From NCBI RefSeq assembly GCF_024055795.1, contig NZ_JAMXMY010000004.1, positions 307,727 to 371,726 of the forward strand: a DNA stretch of 64,000 bases, given 5' to 3'. A program made the translations under genes and the position numbers. The first letter of the stretch is position 1. Each line of letters begins with the position of its first letter. The stretch is from Actinoallomurus purpureus. GTDB lineage: Bacteria > Actinomycetota > Actinomycetes > Streptosporangiales > Streptosporangiaceae. Below the pieces are notes generated by a model. That model saw nothing but the letters and a program-made list of their open reading frames with translations, did no database searches and was not told the DNA's origin. This document shows, one piece after another, positions 9,419 through 18,185 of this stretch.

Positions 9419-10063
9419 ATGTCCCAGGTGAGAGTCCACAACTTCGCCGTCTCCCTCGACGGCTTCAGCACCGGTGACGGGCAGAGCCACGACGCGCCGT
9501 TCGGCCACGCCGGCGGACGGCTCCTCGAATGGTTCTTCCAGACGCGGACCTTCCGCCAGATGCACGGCGAGCCCGGCGGAGGCGCGGGGGCCGACGAGGC
9601 CTTCGCCCGCACCTGGGGGCCGGGGATCGGCGCGGAGATCATGGGACGGAACAAGTTCGGGCCGCAGCGCGGGCCGTGGGAGGACCACGAGTGGACGGGC
9701 TGGTGGGGACCGAACCCGCCGTTCCACACGCCGGTGTTCGTCCTGACCCACCACCCTCGCCCGTCCATCGAGATGGAGGGCGGCACGACCTTCCACTTCA
9801 TCGACGCCACGCCGGAAGAGGCCCTGCGTCAGGCGAGGGAGGCCGCGGGCGGGCTGGACGTGCGCATCGGCGGCGGGCCGACCACGGTCCGGCAGTTCCT
9901 GGCCGCCGACCTGATCGACCACCTGCACATCACGATCGCCCCCATCGTCCTCGGCCGCGGCGAGCGGCTGTGGGACGGCCTCGAGGGACTCGAGGAGCGG
10001 TTCGAGATCGAGTCGGTGACCACGCCGAGCGGGGTCACGCACATGACGTTCACGCGCCCCTGA
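9419..10063 (+). CDS. RibD C-terminal-type (dihydrofolate reductase-like) reductase
   Basis: A 214-residue protein of the DHFR-like RibD_C family. The N-terminus NFAVSLDGFSTG and the C-terminal segment IGGGPTTVRQFLAADLIDHLHITIAPIVLGRGERLW are family hallmarks, including the glycine-rich NADPH-binding turn. Such stand-alone proteins are common in actinomycetes and their physiological substrate is mostly unknown. AAGGAGG is placed well before the ATG. It lies 29 nt after the permease and may be co-transcribed with the copper operon, but nothing ties it functionally to copper. Confidence 0.85.
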   Translation: MSQVRVHNFAVSLDGFSTGDGQSHDAPFGHAGGRLLEWFFQTRTFRQMHGEPGGGAGADEAFARTWGPGIGAEIMGRNKFGPQRGPWEDHEWTGWWGPNPPFHTPVFVLTHHPRPSIEMEGGTTFHFIDATPEEALRQAREAAGGLDVRIGGGPTTVRQFLAADLIDHLHITIAPIVLGRGERLWDGLEGLEERFEIESVTTPSGVTHMTFTRP

Positions 10064-10277
10064 GGCACCACCAGAACAGGCGAATTCCGAAATCAGGCCC
10101 TTACCACCCGAATATCGGTCATCGCGCCCGGCTTCATTCCCGGCTTTGGGTGGAGCGCCGTGTAAGCGACCCTCCGTTGGCCTAACACGACGGCTCCAGC
10201 GGCATTCATTGGGCATTGCATTCGCCCGCATAGCCATCAACGACCGCATCGGCGGACACAGTGAACGTGTGTCGTTG

Positions 10278-11456
10278 ATGGGGAGGGTCCGCGCTCCCGG
10301 GATGGACGGTCGACCGGCCGTCCGGGTCCCGGCCTGGAGCTGGTGCGCCATCCTCACCGGCGCCTTCCTCGCCGGGGCGGCAGCGCACGTTGCCGGGGCA
10401 CCGGCGCCGTACATGCTCGCCGGGCTGCTCCTGGGCGCGGCGCTCGCACTGTCGGGTCTGGTCACCAGCGTCCTCCCCCGCCGTTTGTACCGCGTGTCGC
10501 AGGCCCTCGCCGGGGTGATGATGGGCGGCTACATCCACCCGGCGGCGCTGCGCGCGGCCGCGCCGTCGCTGCTCCCGCTCACCGTCGTGACCGCCGCGAC
10601 GATCCTGCTCAGCGTCGGCATCGCCCGGTTTCTCGAGCGCACCGGTCTCGACCGCCGGACGGCGACGCTGGCGACCGTCCCGGGCGGTGCGGCCGCCATG
10701 CTGGTGGCCTCGGACGAACTCGGGGCGGACACCCGGCTCGTCGCCCTCGCCCAGTACTCCCGGATGGCCATGGTCGCGGTGACCGCCCCGCTGGTCGTCC
10801 CGCTGCTCGGCCCCGGTTCGCCCGGCGGCCCGAGGGCCGGTGAACCGCACTCGCCGGTCAGCCCCCTGATGCTGCGCCTCGTCGACGGGGCCGACCAGAC
10901 GGCCGGCCTCCTGGTGCTGTGCGCCGTGGCGGTCCTGGGCGGCCAGGTGGGGCGGCGCCTGTCGCTGCCGGCGCCGTTCGTGCTCGGCCCGATGCTGGTG
11001 ACCGTCGTGGCGACGTTCTCCGGCGCGGCCCACGGGTTCCGGCCGACCGGGCTGCTCCAGACCCTCGTGTTCACCTGCATCGGGCTGGAGATCGGGCTGC
11101 GGTTCAGCCGGGACTCCCTCCGGTACGCGCGCCGGGTGTTGCCCTGGATCGTGGCCGGCACGGTCCTGGTCAGCGCCGTCTCGGCTCTGCTCGCGTGGCT
11201 GCTCGCCGGGCTGACGCGGCTGTCGTTCGCCGACGCCTATCTCGCGACGACACCCGGCGGGATCAACGCGGTTCTGGCGGCGTCGGTCGCGACCCACACC
11301 GACGTCGGGCTGATATCGAGCGTGCAGAGCCTGCGGCTGTTCGCCGTCGTCACCCTCGCGCCCGTGCTGATCCGCATCACGTTCGTAAGGAGCGGGCACC
11401 GTCCGGCCGCGGCGGGCCGAGACGAGACCTGCCGCTCCAGAGCCGAGCGACCCTGA
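10278..11456 (+). CDS. AbrB-family membrane protein
   Basis: About 392 residues with ten or more hydrophobic helices and the duplicated AbrB_duplicate pattern: GAPAPYMLAGLLLGAAL ... VPGGAAAMLVASDELGADTRLVALAQYSRM in the first half, and PAPFVLGPMLVTVV ... TPGGINAVLAASVATHTDVGLISSVQSLRLF in the second. The PGG-(A/I) turns are the family signature. Ammonia monooxygenase-like regulators or transporters are names used for the family; the substrate is unknown. The start is uncertain: ATG 10278 lacks a clear ribosome site, ATG 10302 is the alternative. Flanked by 200-300 nt on both sides, so monocistronic. Confidence 0.8.
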   Translation: MGRVRAPGMDGRPAVRVPAWSWCAILTGAFLAGAAAHVAGAPAPYMLAGLLLGAALALSGLVTSVLPRRLYRVSQALAGVMMGGYIHPAALRAAAPSLLPLTVVTAATILLSVGIARFLERTGLDRRTATLATVPGGAAAMLVASDELGADTRLVALAQYSRMAMVAVTAPLVVPLLGPGSPGGPRAGEPHSPVSPLMLRLVDGADQTAGLLVLCAVAVLGGQVGRRLSLPAPFVLGPMLVTVVATFSGAAHGFRPTGLLQTLVFTCIGLEIGLRFSRDSLRYARRVLPWIVAGTVLVSAVSALLAWLLAGLTRLSFADAYLATTPGGINAVLAASVATHTDVGLISSVQSLRLFAVVTLAPVLIRITFVRSGHRPAAAGRDETCRSRAERP

Positions 11457-11750
11457 GGAGATTCGGCTGATATACGGGGCCGAGCGCGGTAGGCGCGCAA
11501 TGTACGCCTTCGATGCTGGAAAAGGTAAACGAAACATTGATTGGCAGACGGTGCCTGATCACCTCTAAACTACGGAATCCGGCTGCCCCCGGCTTCACAG
11601 GAAGCACAGCCGTCCGCCGAATCCCTCTGGGATCCGGGACCCCGCAGTTCGTCGAGGCGCGTCCGGAGCCGATGAGGTTCCGGCCGGGCGGCTCCGGCCC
11701 GAGCCCCGACCACTGACCCGGAAGGCGGCAAGGAGAGGAGTACGACTTCT

Positions 11751-12776
11751 GTGGCGCCCTCCAACCCGATGACCTCCACACGCGCCACCGGCCGCCTGCG
11801 GTTCCGGCGATCGCTCCGGATGTGCGCCGCGGCGTCACTCGCGATCGCCGTCTCGCTGACGACGGCAGGCACCGCCGAGGCGGTCCCGTCCAAACCCTCG
11901 GCCGCCGCCGCGAAGAAGGAGCTGGAAAAGCTCAGCACGAAAGTCGACAAGCTCGTCGACCAGTACAACAAGGCCAAGACCGAGCTCGACGCGGCCAAGA
12001 AGCGCCTCAAGGCGGTCAACGCGGAGGCGAAGTCCGAGAAGGCCCGGTACGCACAACTCCACACGCGCGTGGTGCAGCTCGCCGCCGACCAGTACAAGAG
12101 CGGCACGTCCGACCCGGCCACCGCCGTCCTGGCCTCCAAGAACCCGGACGCCGCCCTCGACCAGATGTCCACCTTCACCCACCTGGCCAACAACCGCGGG
12201 CAGGAGCTGACGGCGTTCCTCGCGTCGACGCAGCGGCTCCGGCGTGACCTCGCCGAGGTCCAGGGCACGGTGGCGGACGTCCAGCAGAAGGTCACGAAGC
12301 TCAAGGGCCAGAAGTCGGTCATCGAGAAGGCCATCGCCAAGCAGAAGGCGCTGGTGAAGAAGGCCGGCGAGTCCACGTCCTCGTCCGGCGGCAAGGTCGG
12401 CGGGTCGTACACCGGCCCGGCCTCCGGCTCCGCGCGCGCCGCCCTGAACTATGCCTATGCCCAGAAGGGCAAGCCATACGTCTTCGGCGGCACCGGCCCC
12501 GACGGCTACGACTGCTCCGGGCTGGTCATGATGTCCTGGCGGGCCGGCGGGGTGAGCCTGCCCCGCGTCGTCCCCGACCAGGCTTCGGCCACCCACTTTG
12601 TCGCACGCGGCGATCTGGAGCCCGGTGACATCGTCTTCTTCGACAGCTACGGCCACGACGGCCTGTACGTCGGCAACGGCATGTTCATCCACGCCCCGCG
12701 TACCGGGCGGGTCGTATCCGTCGACCCGATGGCCGGTTACTGGGACGCGCACTTCGTCCGAGGCGGCCGTCCCTGA
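11751..12776 (+). CDS. NlpC/P60 peptidoglycan endopeptidase
   Basis: A 341-residue secreted cell-wall hydrolase. Residues 1-44 are a signal peptide ending TAGTAEA. Residues about 50-210 form a long Lys/Glu/Ala coiled coil, as in RipA/CwlO-type enzymes. The NlpC/P60 domain covers about 228-341, with catalytic Cys255 in DGYDCSGLVMMSW and the histidine in GHDGLYVGNGMFIHAPRTG. It cleaves within peptide stems of peptidoglycan. The GTG start at 11751 has AAGGAGAGGAG upstream. The 294-nt leader is long and contains several GC-rich hairpins, so control by a structured RNA is possible but not established. Confidence 0.92.
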   Translation: MAPSNPMTSTRATGRLRFRRSLRMCAAASLAIAVSLTTAGTAEAVPSKPSAAAAKKELEKLSTKVDKLVDQYNKAKTELDAAKKRLKAVNAEAKSEKARYAQLHTRVVQLAADQYKSGTSDPATAVLASKNPDAALDQMSTFTHLANNRGQELTAFLASTQRLRRDLAEVQGTVADVQQKVTKLKGQKSVIEKAIAKQKALVKKAGESTSSSGGKVGGSYTGPASGSARAALNYAYAQKGKPYVFGGTGPDGYDCSGLVMMSWRAGGVSLPRVVPDQASATHFVARGDLEPGDIVFFDSYGHDGLYVGNGMFIHAPRTGRVVSVDPMAGYWDAHFVRGGRP

Positions 12777-12783
12777 GAACGCC

Positions 12784-12823
12784 ACCGCGCGGTGAGCCGG
12801 GGAGGCACGGCTCACCGCGCGGT
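12784..12823. terminator. Bidirectional hairpin terminator
   Basis: Arms ACCGCGCGGTGAGCC (12784-12798) and GGCTCACCGCGCGGT (12809-12823) pair perfectly over 15 bp with a 10-nt loop. The hairpin sits between the convergent NlpC/P60 and LamG genes. Confidence 0.8.
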
Positions 12824-12841
12824 TCTGGCGGGGGAGGATGG

Positions 12842-13885
12842 TCAGTGGCGGCCCGACAGGGCCCGGCGGTACTGCTGCCAGACCTCCTTGTCGGTGACGG
12901 CCCGGTTCAGGAACATCAGGCCGTCCATCCGGCAGTTACAGGGGTTCCTCTCCTGGGTGTCCTGGGGGAAGCTTCCACCGATCTTGATGCCGCGTGGATC
13001 GGTCGCCGTGGTGGTGTGCGTGCCCGGCGTTCCGATCACCCAGGGATCGCCGGTGACCGTGTAGAAGCCGTCCAGCGGCTTGCCGTTCTTGTACAGCTTC
13101 ATCGTGCCGTGGTCGTAGTCGAACGACGCGGCCAGGAACACCCACTTGCCGATCGGCAGGATGCTCTGCCAGTCCTCGTTCGCGGCGAACGTCTGGGACT
13201 TGCCGCCGTCGATGCGGCGGCCGAGGGCGACGACGCGCAGGGTCCCCGACACGTCGATCACCTCGAGCAGCGCCCGTACGTCATGGCCCTGCGAGTCGCC
13301 GCTGAGCAGGCCCGCCAGCCCCACCGCGTTGAAACGGTCATTGGGGTCGGCCGTCTCGGAGTTGAGGTTGGGGTTCGGGCCGGTCGTCTTGAACCAGCCC
13401 ATGATCGAGGCTTCTTTGGTGGCGTTGAAGGCGTGCAGGGTCGGCACGCCCGTCGCCGAGTAGACGCCGGCCTTCCAGTCGTCGTTGCCCTTGACGGCCG
13501 GGTTGACCTGCTGGGTCTGGATCGCGTGCCCAGCGCCGGGGTAGGCGCTGTCCCGGACCCGCATCGCGGCCCCGCCGTTGATCAGGTCGATGGGCGTGCC
13601 GGACAGCCCCCGGTCGCGCTCCTGCGCGGGGTTGCCCCGGACGGGATGCTCGAAGTCGTAGTAGGCGACCAGGTTCGGCCGCAGGCTCGGCAGCACCTTC
13701 GCGTCGCCGTGGTGATGGCCGCGGGCCGGGGCCGCGGTCATGCCGGTGTCCGCCTGGGCGGCGCTCGCGGCCGCGCTCAGCGGCGCGCAGAGGACGACGG
13801 CCGTGACGGCCGCGGCGAGGCGCCGGGAGCGGACGGGCCGACGCCCGGCGACGGCCGGGCCCGCCTCATCACTGGGATTTCTCAC
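12842..13885 (-). CDS. Secreted LamG/concanavalin-like protein
   Basis: A 347-residue exported protein. The N-terminus carries a signal peptide (basic RSRRLAAAV then a hydrophobic stretch ending AAQA) and a His patch ARGHHHGDA. The remainder is a jelly-roll LamG/concanavalin A-like domain: LVAYYDFEHPV, ASIMGWFKTTG, WVFLAASFDYDHGTMKLYKNGKPLDG and MDGLMFLNRAVTDKEVWQQY are typical strands. The GTG at 13885 is preferred because GGAGGT stands directly upstream. It lies 124 nt behind the PQQ-type dehydrogenase gene and probably belongs to the same LacI-controlled island, perhaps binding a carbohydrate. Confidence 0.78.
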   Translation of the reverse strand: MRNPSDEAGPAVAGRRPVRSRRLAAAVTAVVLCAPLSAAASAAQADTGMTAAPARGHHHGDAKVLPSLRPNLVAYYDFEHPVRGNPAQERDRGLSGTPIDLINGGAAMRVRDSAYPGAGHAIQTQQVNPAVKGNDDWKAGVYSATGVPTLHAFNATKEASIMGWFKTTGPNPNLNSETADPNDRFNAVGLAGLLSGDSQGHDVRALLEVIDVSGTLRVVALGRRIDGGKSQTFAANEDWQSILPIGKWVFLAASFDYDHGTMKLYKNGKPLDGFYTVTGDPWVIGTPGTHTTTATDPRGIKIGGSFPQDTQERNPCNCRMDGLMFLNRAVTDKEVWQQYRRALSGRH

Positions 13886-14009
13886 AATTACCTCCACGTG
13901 CGTCTGGGGGTCCCGGCGGCCACCGCCAAGGGGCAGGTGGCCGCCGGGAGGCACTGGGGCCCGGGCCGCGTCCGCCGCCGGACCGGCAGGCGGCGGCCCG
14001 AGCCCCCGA

Positions 14010-16082
14010 TCAGTCGGTCACCGCGGTGCCAGTGACCTTGAAGTTGCGGACCCGGCCGGTGTTGTCGAACGATCCGAAACCGACCCGCCCGGAGGCGAAG
14101 GTCTTGTCGACCGCCGTCATCCGCGGGTCCTTCGAGTGGTCGAGGTACACCGCGATCTCACCGGTGTCCACGTGCCGGATGATCGTCACGTGGTGCCAGT
14201 TCATGTCGGTGATCGACGGAGTGGCGCCGCGCGACCGTACGGGGTCCCACTGGTCCTCGATCCGCAGCCGGTCGGCGTTGTTCACCACGAAGATCCCGTT
14301 GTGCGGGTAGATGTCATTGCTCTGCGACAGGTGCGCGTAATAGAACTGCGTGTCGGACTGATAGCCGAACACGACGATCACATCGCGGTTGGAGATGTCC
14401 GTCGGAGTGTCGATCCGCACGTCCGCGTCGATCCGCTCGGTGCCGAACTTCGGGCCCTTGGTGAGCACCGCGTACTCGAACGGACGACGCGGACCGGGAC
14501 GCTCCACGCCGGCCTCGGCCAGGATCGTCTGGTTCCCCTCGAACTTCCACTTCGACGGGGTGACCGGAGCCCAGTTCTTCGCGCCCGCCGTGCCGCCCAC
14601 GTGGGTGTGGCCGACCGGACCGGAGGCGAAGTGACGCGTGCCGACGACCTTCCAGATCTTGCCGTTCGCCTTGGAGATCAGGTACAGCTCGCCCTTGCTG
14701 TCGCGGCCGAAGCGGAGGTCGACCCGCTTGTCGCCGCCGAACTGCTGCATCGTCAGCCGGTTGCCGTTCGTGTCGAACGTCTGCAGCTGGTGGATCGGCG
14801 CGCGCGGCCCGCCGCGGCGCATCTGGCTCTGCTCGGTGTAGTAGACGCTGCCGTCGACGAGGTCACCGAAGACGTACTTGCCGTACAGCTCGGGCAGCTT
14901 GTGGCCACGGTAGACGTAGCCGCCTGAGATCGCCTTGCCGATGTCGCTGCTGCAGTTCCAGCCGGCCGGCGGGTCGTGGTCGTAGGCGGCCACCGGGTAG
15001 TCGTAGCCGTACTTCGCGTCGTCCTCGGGCAGCGTGTACAGGTCGCAGCGGTCGTTCTTCACGAAGGTGAACGGGCCCTCGCGGTTCGGCCAGCCGGCGT
15101 TGTCGCCGGCACGGATGTCCCAGACACCCTCGATGGTGTGCTCGCCGATGTGGCCGAGGAACAGCTGGTGGCTGCCGCCGGTGTCCCAGCTGAAGCGGTG
15201 CGGGTCGCGGAAGCCGTACGCGTAGGTCTCGCCGATGTCGCCGGACTTGCCGACGAACGGGTTGTCGGCCGGGATGCCGTACTTGCCGTTGGCGCTGTTG
15301 GTGCCGTGCGGGTCGATGCGCAGGATCTTGCCCTGCGGGACCGCGAGGTTCTGCGGGTCGGTGTTGCCCGCGGCCTGGCCCTGTCCGCCGTCACCCGCGG
15401 CGATGTACAGCTTGCCGTACTCCTTGGATCCGGGCCGGGCGTTCGGGTTGAAGCCGATCTCCTGGATGCCGTGGATCTGCCCGGCGAAGCCGAGCCGCAG
15501 CACCTCCCGGTGGGTTCCGTGGAAGGTGTCCGCCGACGGGTCGTCCGCCGTCCACTCGTCGATGACGCCGTGGTAGATGGTGTTCGCCTGCGGCGTCAGG
15601 TCCGGGACCTTGGTGGTGCTGGAGGCCAGTTCGCTGTGGACCGTGTAGAACTTGCCGTTCTTCTTGAAATCCGGGTCGAAGGCGACGATGCCGAAGCCCT
15701 GGCCGAGGCCGCGACCGGAGAAGAAGTACGGGTCGAAGGCCGCCTTGACGTCGAGGTAGACGTGCGGCTGGCCGTTCTTGACGATGTACAAGTTGCCGTT
15801 CAGGTCCGGCACGTACATGCGGCCGGAGCCGTCCGGCACCTCACCGATGAAGTTGATCCGCGCCCAGCGCACCAGGCGGGGGTCGACGGGCGCGGGGGTC
15901 GGCTCGGACTTGGGGAACTGGGCGAACTCCTGGAGCACCAGGCCGAGGTCGGAGGTTATCGGACGTTCGGGGATCGGGTCTTTGACGGGTTGGTCTTCGG
16001 CTAGCGCGGCTGTCTGCGGCACTGTGAAGAGGGCCGCGAGAACAGCGACGACGGCCAGAAGGCACCATCTGAGCTTCGTCAT
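14010..16082 (-). CDS. Secreted PQQ-dependent sugar dehydrogenase-type protein with C-terminal LamG-like domain
   Basis: About 690 residues. A signal peptide (TKLRWCLLAVVAVLAALFTVP...ALA) is followed by a beta-propeller of the glucose/sorbosone dehydrogenase type: QGFGIVAFDPDF, KLYIAAGDGGQGQAAGNTDP, GKILRIDPHGTN, YGFRDPHRFSWD, and GGYVYRGHKLPELYGKYVFGD are landmark blades. The last about 200 residues form a LamG/DUF1080-like beta-sandwich (FEGNQTILAEAG ... GRVGFGSFDNTGRVRNFKVTG). It would oxidise or bind a sugar outside the cell. The start at 16082 places the signal peptide first. LacI-type operators stand 25-50 nt upstream. Confidence 0.87.
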   Translation of the reverse strand: MTKLRWCLLAVVAVLAALFTVPQTAALAEDQPVKDPIPERPITSDLGLVLQEFAQFPKSEPTPAPVDPRLVRWARINFIGEVPDGSGRMYVPDLNGNLYIVKNGQPHVYLDVKAAFDPYFFSGRGLGQGFGIVAFDPDFKKNGKFYTVHSELASSTTKVPDLTPQANTIYHGVIDEWTADDPSADTFHGTHREVLRLGFAGQIHGIQEIGFNPNARPGSKEYGKLYIAAGDGGQGQAAGNTDPQNLAVPQGKILRIDPHGTNSANGKYGIPADNPFVGKSGDIGETYAYGFRDPHRFSWDTGGSHQLFLGHIGEHTIEGVWDIRAGDNAGWPNREGPFTFVKNDRCDLYTLPEDDAKYGYDYPVAAYDHDPPAGWNCSSDIGKAISGGYVYRGHKLPELYGKYVFGDLVDGSVYYTEQSQMRRGGPRAPIHQLQTFDTNGNRLTMQQFGGDKRVDLRFGRDSKGELYLISKANGKIWKVVGTRHFASGPVGHTHVGGTAGAKNWAPVTPSKWKFEGNQTILAEAGVERPGPRRPFEYAVLTKGPKFGTERIDADVRIDTPTDISNRDVIVVFGYQSDTQFYYAHLSQSNDIYPHNGIFVVNNADRLRIEDQWDPVRSRGATPSITDMNWHHVTIIRHVDTGEIAVYLDHSKDPRMTAVDKTFASGRVGFGSFDNTGRVRNFKVTGTAVTD

Positions 16083-16106
16083 CCTGCCACCATGGGTCGT
16101 AAGGCG

Positions 16107-16132
16107 GAAAGCGCTTTCTGTAAACGCTTTCC
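16107..16132. promoter_or_regulatory. LacI-type operator pair upstream of the sugar dehydrogenase
   Basis: GAAAGCGCTTTC (16107-16118) is a perfect 12-bp palindrome with the CG centre typical of LacI/GalR operators. A second, imperfect box GTAAACGCTTTCC follows at 16120-16132. The same 12-bp palindrome recurs at 22288-22299 beside the LacI gene, pointing to one regulator for the whole island. Confidence 0.75.
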
Positions 16133-16236
16133 CGAACGTAGATGAGGTTGGAAACAGCGTCAAGACCAAAGATCCGATGCCCTCCGGGGGGTCTGGGGTC
16201 TGCTCGGCGAAGGATGCGGTCATGGGCGTGACCAGG

Positions 16237-17046
16237 TCAGGTCACGTGCTCGGCGAAGCGGTCGAGGCACAGGGCCAGCGCCTCGCCCCCCGGCATCGCC
16301 CACAGGTCGTCGTTGAAGATCTCCACTTCGATCGGCCCCGTGTACCCGGACTCGTCCACGGCCGTACGGAACCGGCGCAGCTCGACGCAGCCGTCCCCGA
16401 GCATCCCGCGCCCGGTGAGGACCCCCTCGGGCAGTGGAGTGATCCAGTCGGCCACCTGGAACAGCGCGATCCGGTCCTCGGCCCCGGCCCGCGCGATGGC
16501 GGCGTACGCCCCCGGGTCCCACCACAGGTGATAGGTGTCGACCATGACGCCGACCTGGGCGGGAGGATGCGGGGCGGCGAGGTCGAGCGCCTGGTCGAGG
16601 GTCGACACCACGCACCGGTCGGAGCAGTACATGGGGTGCAGCGGCTCGATCGCCAGCCGCACGCCGTACCTCCCGGCGTACGGGGCGAGTTCGGCCAGTG
16701 CCTCGGCCACCCGCTGCCGCGCGCCGTCGAGGTCACGGGAGCCCTCGGGCAGCCCCCCGCTCACCAGCGCCAGGGAAGGGGCCCCGAGCTCGGCGGCCTC
16801 CTCGATGGCCTTGCGGTTCTCGGCGATCGCGTCGGCGAGCTGGAAGAAGCCGCCCCGGCACAGCGACGTCACGGTCAGCCCAGCCTCGCGGACCAGCTTG
16901 ACCGTACGGGCCAGGCCGTACTCGGCGACCGGTTCGCGCCAGAGCCCGACGCCGGTCACCCCGGCCGCGACGCAGCCCTCCACCAGGTCCGGCAGCGGCC
17001 AGTACCGCGTCGTCCACTGGTTCAGGCTGAAGCGTTCGAGACTCAC
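16237..17046 (-). CDS. Sugar phosphate isomerase/epimerase (xylose isomerase-like TIM barrel)
   Basis: A 269-residue AP-endonuclease-2-type TIM barrel. Motifs: VTGVGLWREPV, VTSLCRGGFF, GVRLAIEPLHPMY (metal-site Glu), VGVMVDTYHLWWDP (metal-site Asp/His) and YTGPIEVEIFND (metal-site Glu), as in hydroxypyruvate isomerase/inosose-type enzymes. The GTG at 17046 overlaps the TGA of the DUF993 gene (GTGA). Last gene of the minus-strand catabolic operon; the substrate is probably a sugar or cyclitol oxidised by the neighbouring Gfo/Idh enzyme. Confidence 0.85.
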   Translation of the reverse strand: MSLERFSLNQWTTRYWPLPDLVEGCVAAGVTGVGLWREPVAEYGLARTVKLVREAGLTVTSLCRGGFFQLADAIAENRKAIEEAAELGAPSLALVSGGLPEGSRDLDGARQRVAEALAELAPYAGRYGVRLAIEPLHPMYCSDRCVVSTLDQALDLAAPHPPAQVGVMVDTYHLWWDPGAYAAIARAGAEDRIALFQVADWITPLPEGVLTGRGMLGDGCVELRRFRTAVDESGYTGPIEVEIFNDDLWAMPGGEALALCLDRFAEHVT

Positions 17047-18185
17047 GCGGGCACCCCCTGCACGGCCAGCCACGTGCGCATGCGGGTGGCCGCGAACTCC
17101 GGGTCGGGCAGCAGGCCGGCCTGGTCGGCGAGCTCGAAGAGCCGGACCAGGTGCGGGACGGAGCGGGCGCTCTCCAGGCCGCCGACCATCCGGAAGTGGG
17201 CCTGGTGCCCGGCCAGCCAGGCGAGGAACACCACGCCCGTCTTGTAGTAGTACGTCGGGGTCGCGAAGATGTGCCGGGCCAGCGGCACGGTCGGCGCGAA
17301 GATCCGCTCGTACGCCTCCGGGTCTCCGGCGTCGAGCGCGCCGAGGGCGGCCGCCGCGGCGGGGGCGATCGGGTCGAAGATGCCCAGCAGCGCGTCACTG
17401 TGCCCCTGGTCGTCGCCGCGGATCAGCTCCGGGTAGTTGAAGTCGTCGCCGGTGTAGAGCCGGACGCCCGCCGGCAGCCGGCGGCGCAGCGCCACCTCAC
17501 GGCCGGCGTCCAGCAGCGACACCTTGATCCCGTCGACCTCGGCGGCGTGCTCACCGATGATCGCCAGGACGCTCTCGGCCGCCGCGTCCAGGTCGGACGA
17601 GCCCCAGTAGCCCTCCAGCGCCGGGTCGAACATCGGGCCGAGCCAGTGCAGGACGGCCGGCCGCGTCACCTGGCCGAGCAGCCGCCCGTACACCTCGGCG
17701 TAGTCGTCCGGCCCCGTGGCCGAGGCCGCGAGCTGGCGGCTCGCCATGATGACAGGTGTCCCGCCCGCCGCCTCGATCACGCCGAGCTGCTCCTCGTACG
17801 CCGCGGCGATCCCCTCCAGGGGCGCCGGGCCGGGCGGCAGCTGGTCGGTGCCCGCGCCGCAGACGATGCGTCCGCCGCAGGCCCGCGCCTCCGCGCCGCT
17901 GCGCTCGATGAGCTCGCGCGTCGTCGGCCAGTCGAGGCCCATGCCGCGCTGCGCGGTGTCCATGGCCTCCGCCACGCCCAGGCCGTACGACCACAGATGG
18001 CGGCGGAACGCCAGCGTCGTCTCCCAGTCGACCGTCTCCGGCTCGGCCAGCGGGTCGACGACGACGTGCGCGGCGGCGTACGCGACGCGCGACGTCGCCG
18101 GGGCGGCCGGAGGCGGGTAGGCGCGCGGCTCGCCGAGCGTGTACGGGACGACGGAGCCGTCGGCCCGGGGCAGGTCGATCTTCAC
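17043..18185 (-). CDS. DUF993 / dihydrodipicolinate synthase-like protein
   Basis: A 380-residue protein of the DUF993 family, distantly related to DHDPS-type aldolases. Visible motifs include GAGTDQLPPG, EAAGGTPVIMASRQLAA, HWLGPMFDPAL and DGIKVSLLD, the last corresponding to the Schiff-base lysine strand of DHDPS folds (K in GIKVSL). It begins with GTG at 18185 inside the Gfo/Idh stop (GTGA) and ends inside the start of the isomerase gene (GTGA), so the three are translated as a unit. An aldolase or lyase step in sugar breakdown is inferred. Confidence 0.82.
   Translation of the reverse strand: MKIDLPRADGSVVPYTLGEPRAYPPPAAPATSRVAYAAAHVVVDPLAEPETVDWETTLAFRRHLWSYGLGVAEAMDTAQRGMGLDWPTTRELIERSGAEARACGGRIVCGAGTDQLPPGPAPLEGIAAAYEEQLGVIEAAGGTPVIMASRQLAASATGPDDYAEVYGRLLGQVTRPAVLHWLGPMFDPALEGYWGSSDLDAAAESVLAIIGEHAAEVDGIKVSLLDAGREVALRRRLPAGVRLYTGDDFNYPELIRGDDQGHSDALLGIFDPIAPAAAAALGALDAGDPEAYERIFAPTVPLARHIFATPTYYYKTGVVFLAWLAGHQAHFRMVGGLESARSVPHLVRLFELADQAGLLPDPEFAATRMRTWLAVQGVPA

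Noticed and set aside
11500..11750. A c-di-AMP (ydaO-type) riboswitch before the NlpC/P60 gene
   Set aside because: Such leaders are common for this gene class and hairpins such as GGCTTC..GAAGC are present, but I could not match the conserved ydaO core; a covariance-model search would decide.
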